Assembly (NCBI GenBank): GCA_019348475.1
Contig: JAHWJJ010000221.1
Span: forward strand, 1-7,478
DNA length: 7,478 nt
Direction of reading: 5' to 3'
Source: Gemmatimonadota bacterium
Lineage (GTDB): Bacteria > Gemmatimonadota > Gemmatimonadetes > Longimicrobiales > Longimicrobiaceae
The notes beneath the pieces are model-generated. The model worked only from the letters and a program-made list of their open reading frames with translations. It did no database searches and was not told the DNA's origin. A program made the position numbers and the translations under genes. The first letter of the stretch is position 1. Every line of letters begins with the position of its first letter. This document shows, piece by piece, positions 6,816 through 7,478 of the stretch.

Positions 6816-7193
6816 CTACTCGGGACACAGCGGCGGGCACAGCACCGGCCCGTTCTCCATGATCAGCCGCTCGGGCGTGCCCCCTTGGGTGCGCGGCTTC
6901 AGGAGGATCTCCACCCGGTCGATCTGGTGTTCCGGATCGAACAGCTGCACCGCCAGGTCGCGGCCGTTGCCGCGCAGCTCCAGGGTGTTGCTGGGCCATG
7001 GAAGCAGCTGCCCCGGCGGGAGCACGAACACCTCCTCCTGCTCGTAGATCGGCGTCTCCACGCCATCCTCGGCCACCGAGAGCCTGCGGACGAATCCCGG
7101 GTAGAAGCACGCCTCGTACCCTGCGGCGCCGCGGCACTCGCGAGCGGGTGAGGGGGGAAGGTTCGTGTAAATCGGCCCGCCGGTATCGCTCAT
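6816..7193 (-). CDS. Unknown small CPPxC-tail protein, arginine-rich (module copy B)
   Basis: I do not recognise this 125-residue protein. No signal peptide or helix is visible, so it appears cytosolic unless exported by an unusual route. The N-terminal part is Pro/Gly-rich with Cys20 and Cys29. A strand-rich block (about 54-99) contains TLELRGNGRDL (70-80) and D-x2-H-x-I-D-R-V-E-I-L-L, which aligns with TIRLKAKKGKKDI and D-x2-H-x-V-K-K-I-T-I-E-L of the other small protein. The C-terminus ENGPVLCPPLCPE (113-125) carries Cys119 and Cys123. Composition is nine Arg to one Lys, the reverse of its paralogue. The ATG at 7193 is fixed by GGAGG (7199-7203) with a five-base spacer; an upstream ATG at 7217 would place that site inside the gene. 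This is the first gene of the probable four-gene transcript. Confidence 0.83.
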   Translation of the reverse strand: MSDTGGPIYTNLPPSPARECRGAAGYEACFYPGFVRRLSVAEDGVETPIYEQEEVFVLPPGQLLPWPSNTLELRGNGRDLAVQLFDPEHQIDRVEILLKPRTQGGTPERLIMENGPVLCPPLCPE

Positions 7194-7198
7194 GAACG

Positions 7199-7203
7199 CC
7201 TCC
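7199..7203 (-). promoter_or_regulatory. Shine-Dalgarno site deciding the start of the first module gene
   Basis: GGAGG on the minus strand lies five bases before the ATG at 7193. It rules out the longer alternative from 7217, which would add eight residues. Confidence 0.75.
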
Positions 7204-7255
7204 AGAGAAATGAACAAAGCAGCCGCGCGCGGAGGAGAAAGTGCTCCAGACCGGC

Positions 7256-7280
7256 CGGAAAGGCAAGCTTTTTGTTTCCG
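7256..7280. repeat. Inverted repeat in an AT-richer patch of the divergent region
   Basis: CGGAAA (7256-7261) pairs with TTTCCG (7275-7280), and after a two-base GG bulge CAA (7264-7266) pairs with TTG (7272-7274). The element lies in an unusually AT-rich stretch of the 204-base gap between the four-gene unit and the lipoprotein gene, about 63-87 bases upstream of the first module ATG. An operator is plausible. No sharp sigma70 boxes for the minus-strand unit are recognised around it. Confidence 0.3.
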
Positions 7281-7388
7281 TGCGGGCGCTCGCCTGGCGC
7301 GGTCGCGTGCGCGCCTTTGCCGCGGGCGCGGCGCTTGCGCGCGGCGGCGTTCGGCGATGCACCCGTCCGGCCGGGCGGCCGGCCGCGT

Positions 7389-7394
7389 TACGCT
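7389..7394 (+). promoter_or_regulatory. Possible -10 element of the lipoprotein gene
   Basis: TACGCT, followed by CCC, is identical to the proposed -10 region of the ABC operon (2817-2825). No good -35 is visible at the expected distance (around 7366-7371). If it is real, transcription would start near 7401, which favours the downstream in-frame ATG at 7410. Confidence 0.25.
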
Positions 7395-7397
7395 CCC

Positions 7398-7478
7398 ATG
7401 GATGATGAGATGACCCGACCCTTCCGCCTTCCCGTGCGCGCGCTGCTGCTGGCCGGCGCGCTGGGCGCGTGCGCGCCC
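7398..7478 (+). CDS. Lipoprotein N-terminus, cut by window edge
   Basis: Only 27 codons are visible. They read as a classic signal peptide: a short basic start (TRPFRLPVRA), a hydrophobic Leu/Ala core and a lipobox LGAC with Cys25 (counted from the first ATG), then Ala-Pro. This predicts export and lipid attachment at the inner or outer membrane. The start is uncertain: ATG at 7398 and ATG at 7410 are in frame (the second is four codons later), while the ATGs at 7402 and 7405 are out of frame and stop at once. The mature part lies outside the window, so function cannot be assigned. It is divergent from the CPPxC/seven-helix unit and shares its upstream region. Confidence 0.65.
   Translation, partial: MDDEMTRPFRLPVRALLLAGALGACAP

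Noticed and set aside
7250..7300. ECF-sigma-like promoter (GGAAAC ... GTC on the minus strand)
   Set aside because: The spacing is about 22 bases, well above the usual 15-17 for ECF promoters.
1..7478. tRNA, rRNA, CRISPR array, transposase, integrase or attachment sites
   Set aside because: No regular repeat-spacer pattern, no terminal inverted repeats with a transposase, no integrase motif and no RNA-gene-like segment were seen by eye. Short or degenerate elements could still be missed without a covariance-model search.

Overview
The window is very GC-rich, with strong third-position GC bias, and carries densely packed genes on both strands. Predicted promoters follow a TTGnnn / TAnnnT pattern, and one of them would give a leaderless transcript. 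These features fit a high-GC soil-type bacterium. A Gemmatimonadota/Longimicrobium-like source is my guess, but no rRNA or marker gene proves it.

Left part (1-4544), an envelope and signalling block. A soluble histidine kinase with three PAS domains lies on the minus strand and runs off the left edge of the window. Upstream of it, also on the minus strand, is a PAP2-family lipid phosphatase with all three catalytic motifs. Divergent from the phosphatase is a two-gene plus-strand ABC exporter operon: a NosF/CcmA/BcrA-like ATPase followed, with a 4-base GTGA overlap, by a six-helix permease. ATPase, small permease, PAP2 phosphatase and kinase together resemble bacitracin-type (BcrABC) loci. That is a contextual inference; the substrate is unknown.

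Right part (4695-7193), the most unusual region. Four minus-strand genes lie in the order small protein, seven-helix membrane protein, small protein, seven-helix membrane protein. The two small proteins are diverged paralogues with a similar beta-rich block and the same C-terminal signature (E-N-x3-L-C-P-P-x-C). The two membrane proteins are also paralogues, with the same N-out/C-in layout. The locus is therefore a tandem duplication of a two-gene unit that I do not recognise from any characterised system.

Right edge (7398-7478): the first codons of a plus-strand lipoprotein, divergent from the four-gene unit. No tRNA, rRNA, CRISPR array, insertion sequence or integrase is visible. The longest gene-free stretches are 7194-7397 (204 bases), 1725-1917 (193 bases), 4545-4694 (150 bases) and 5926-6049 (124 bases).
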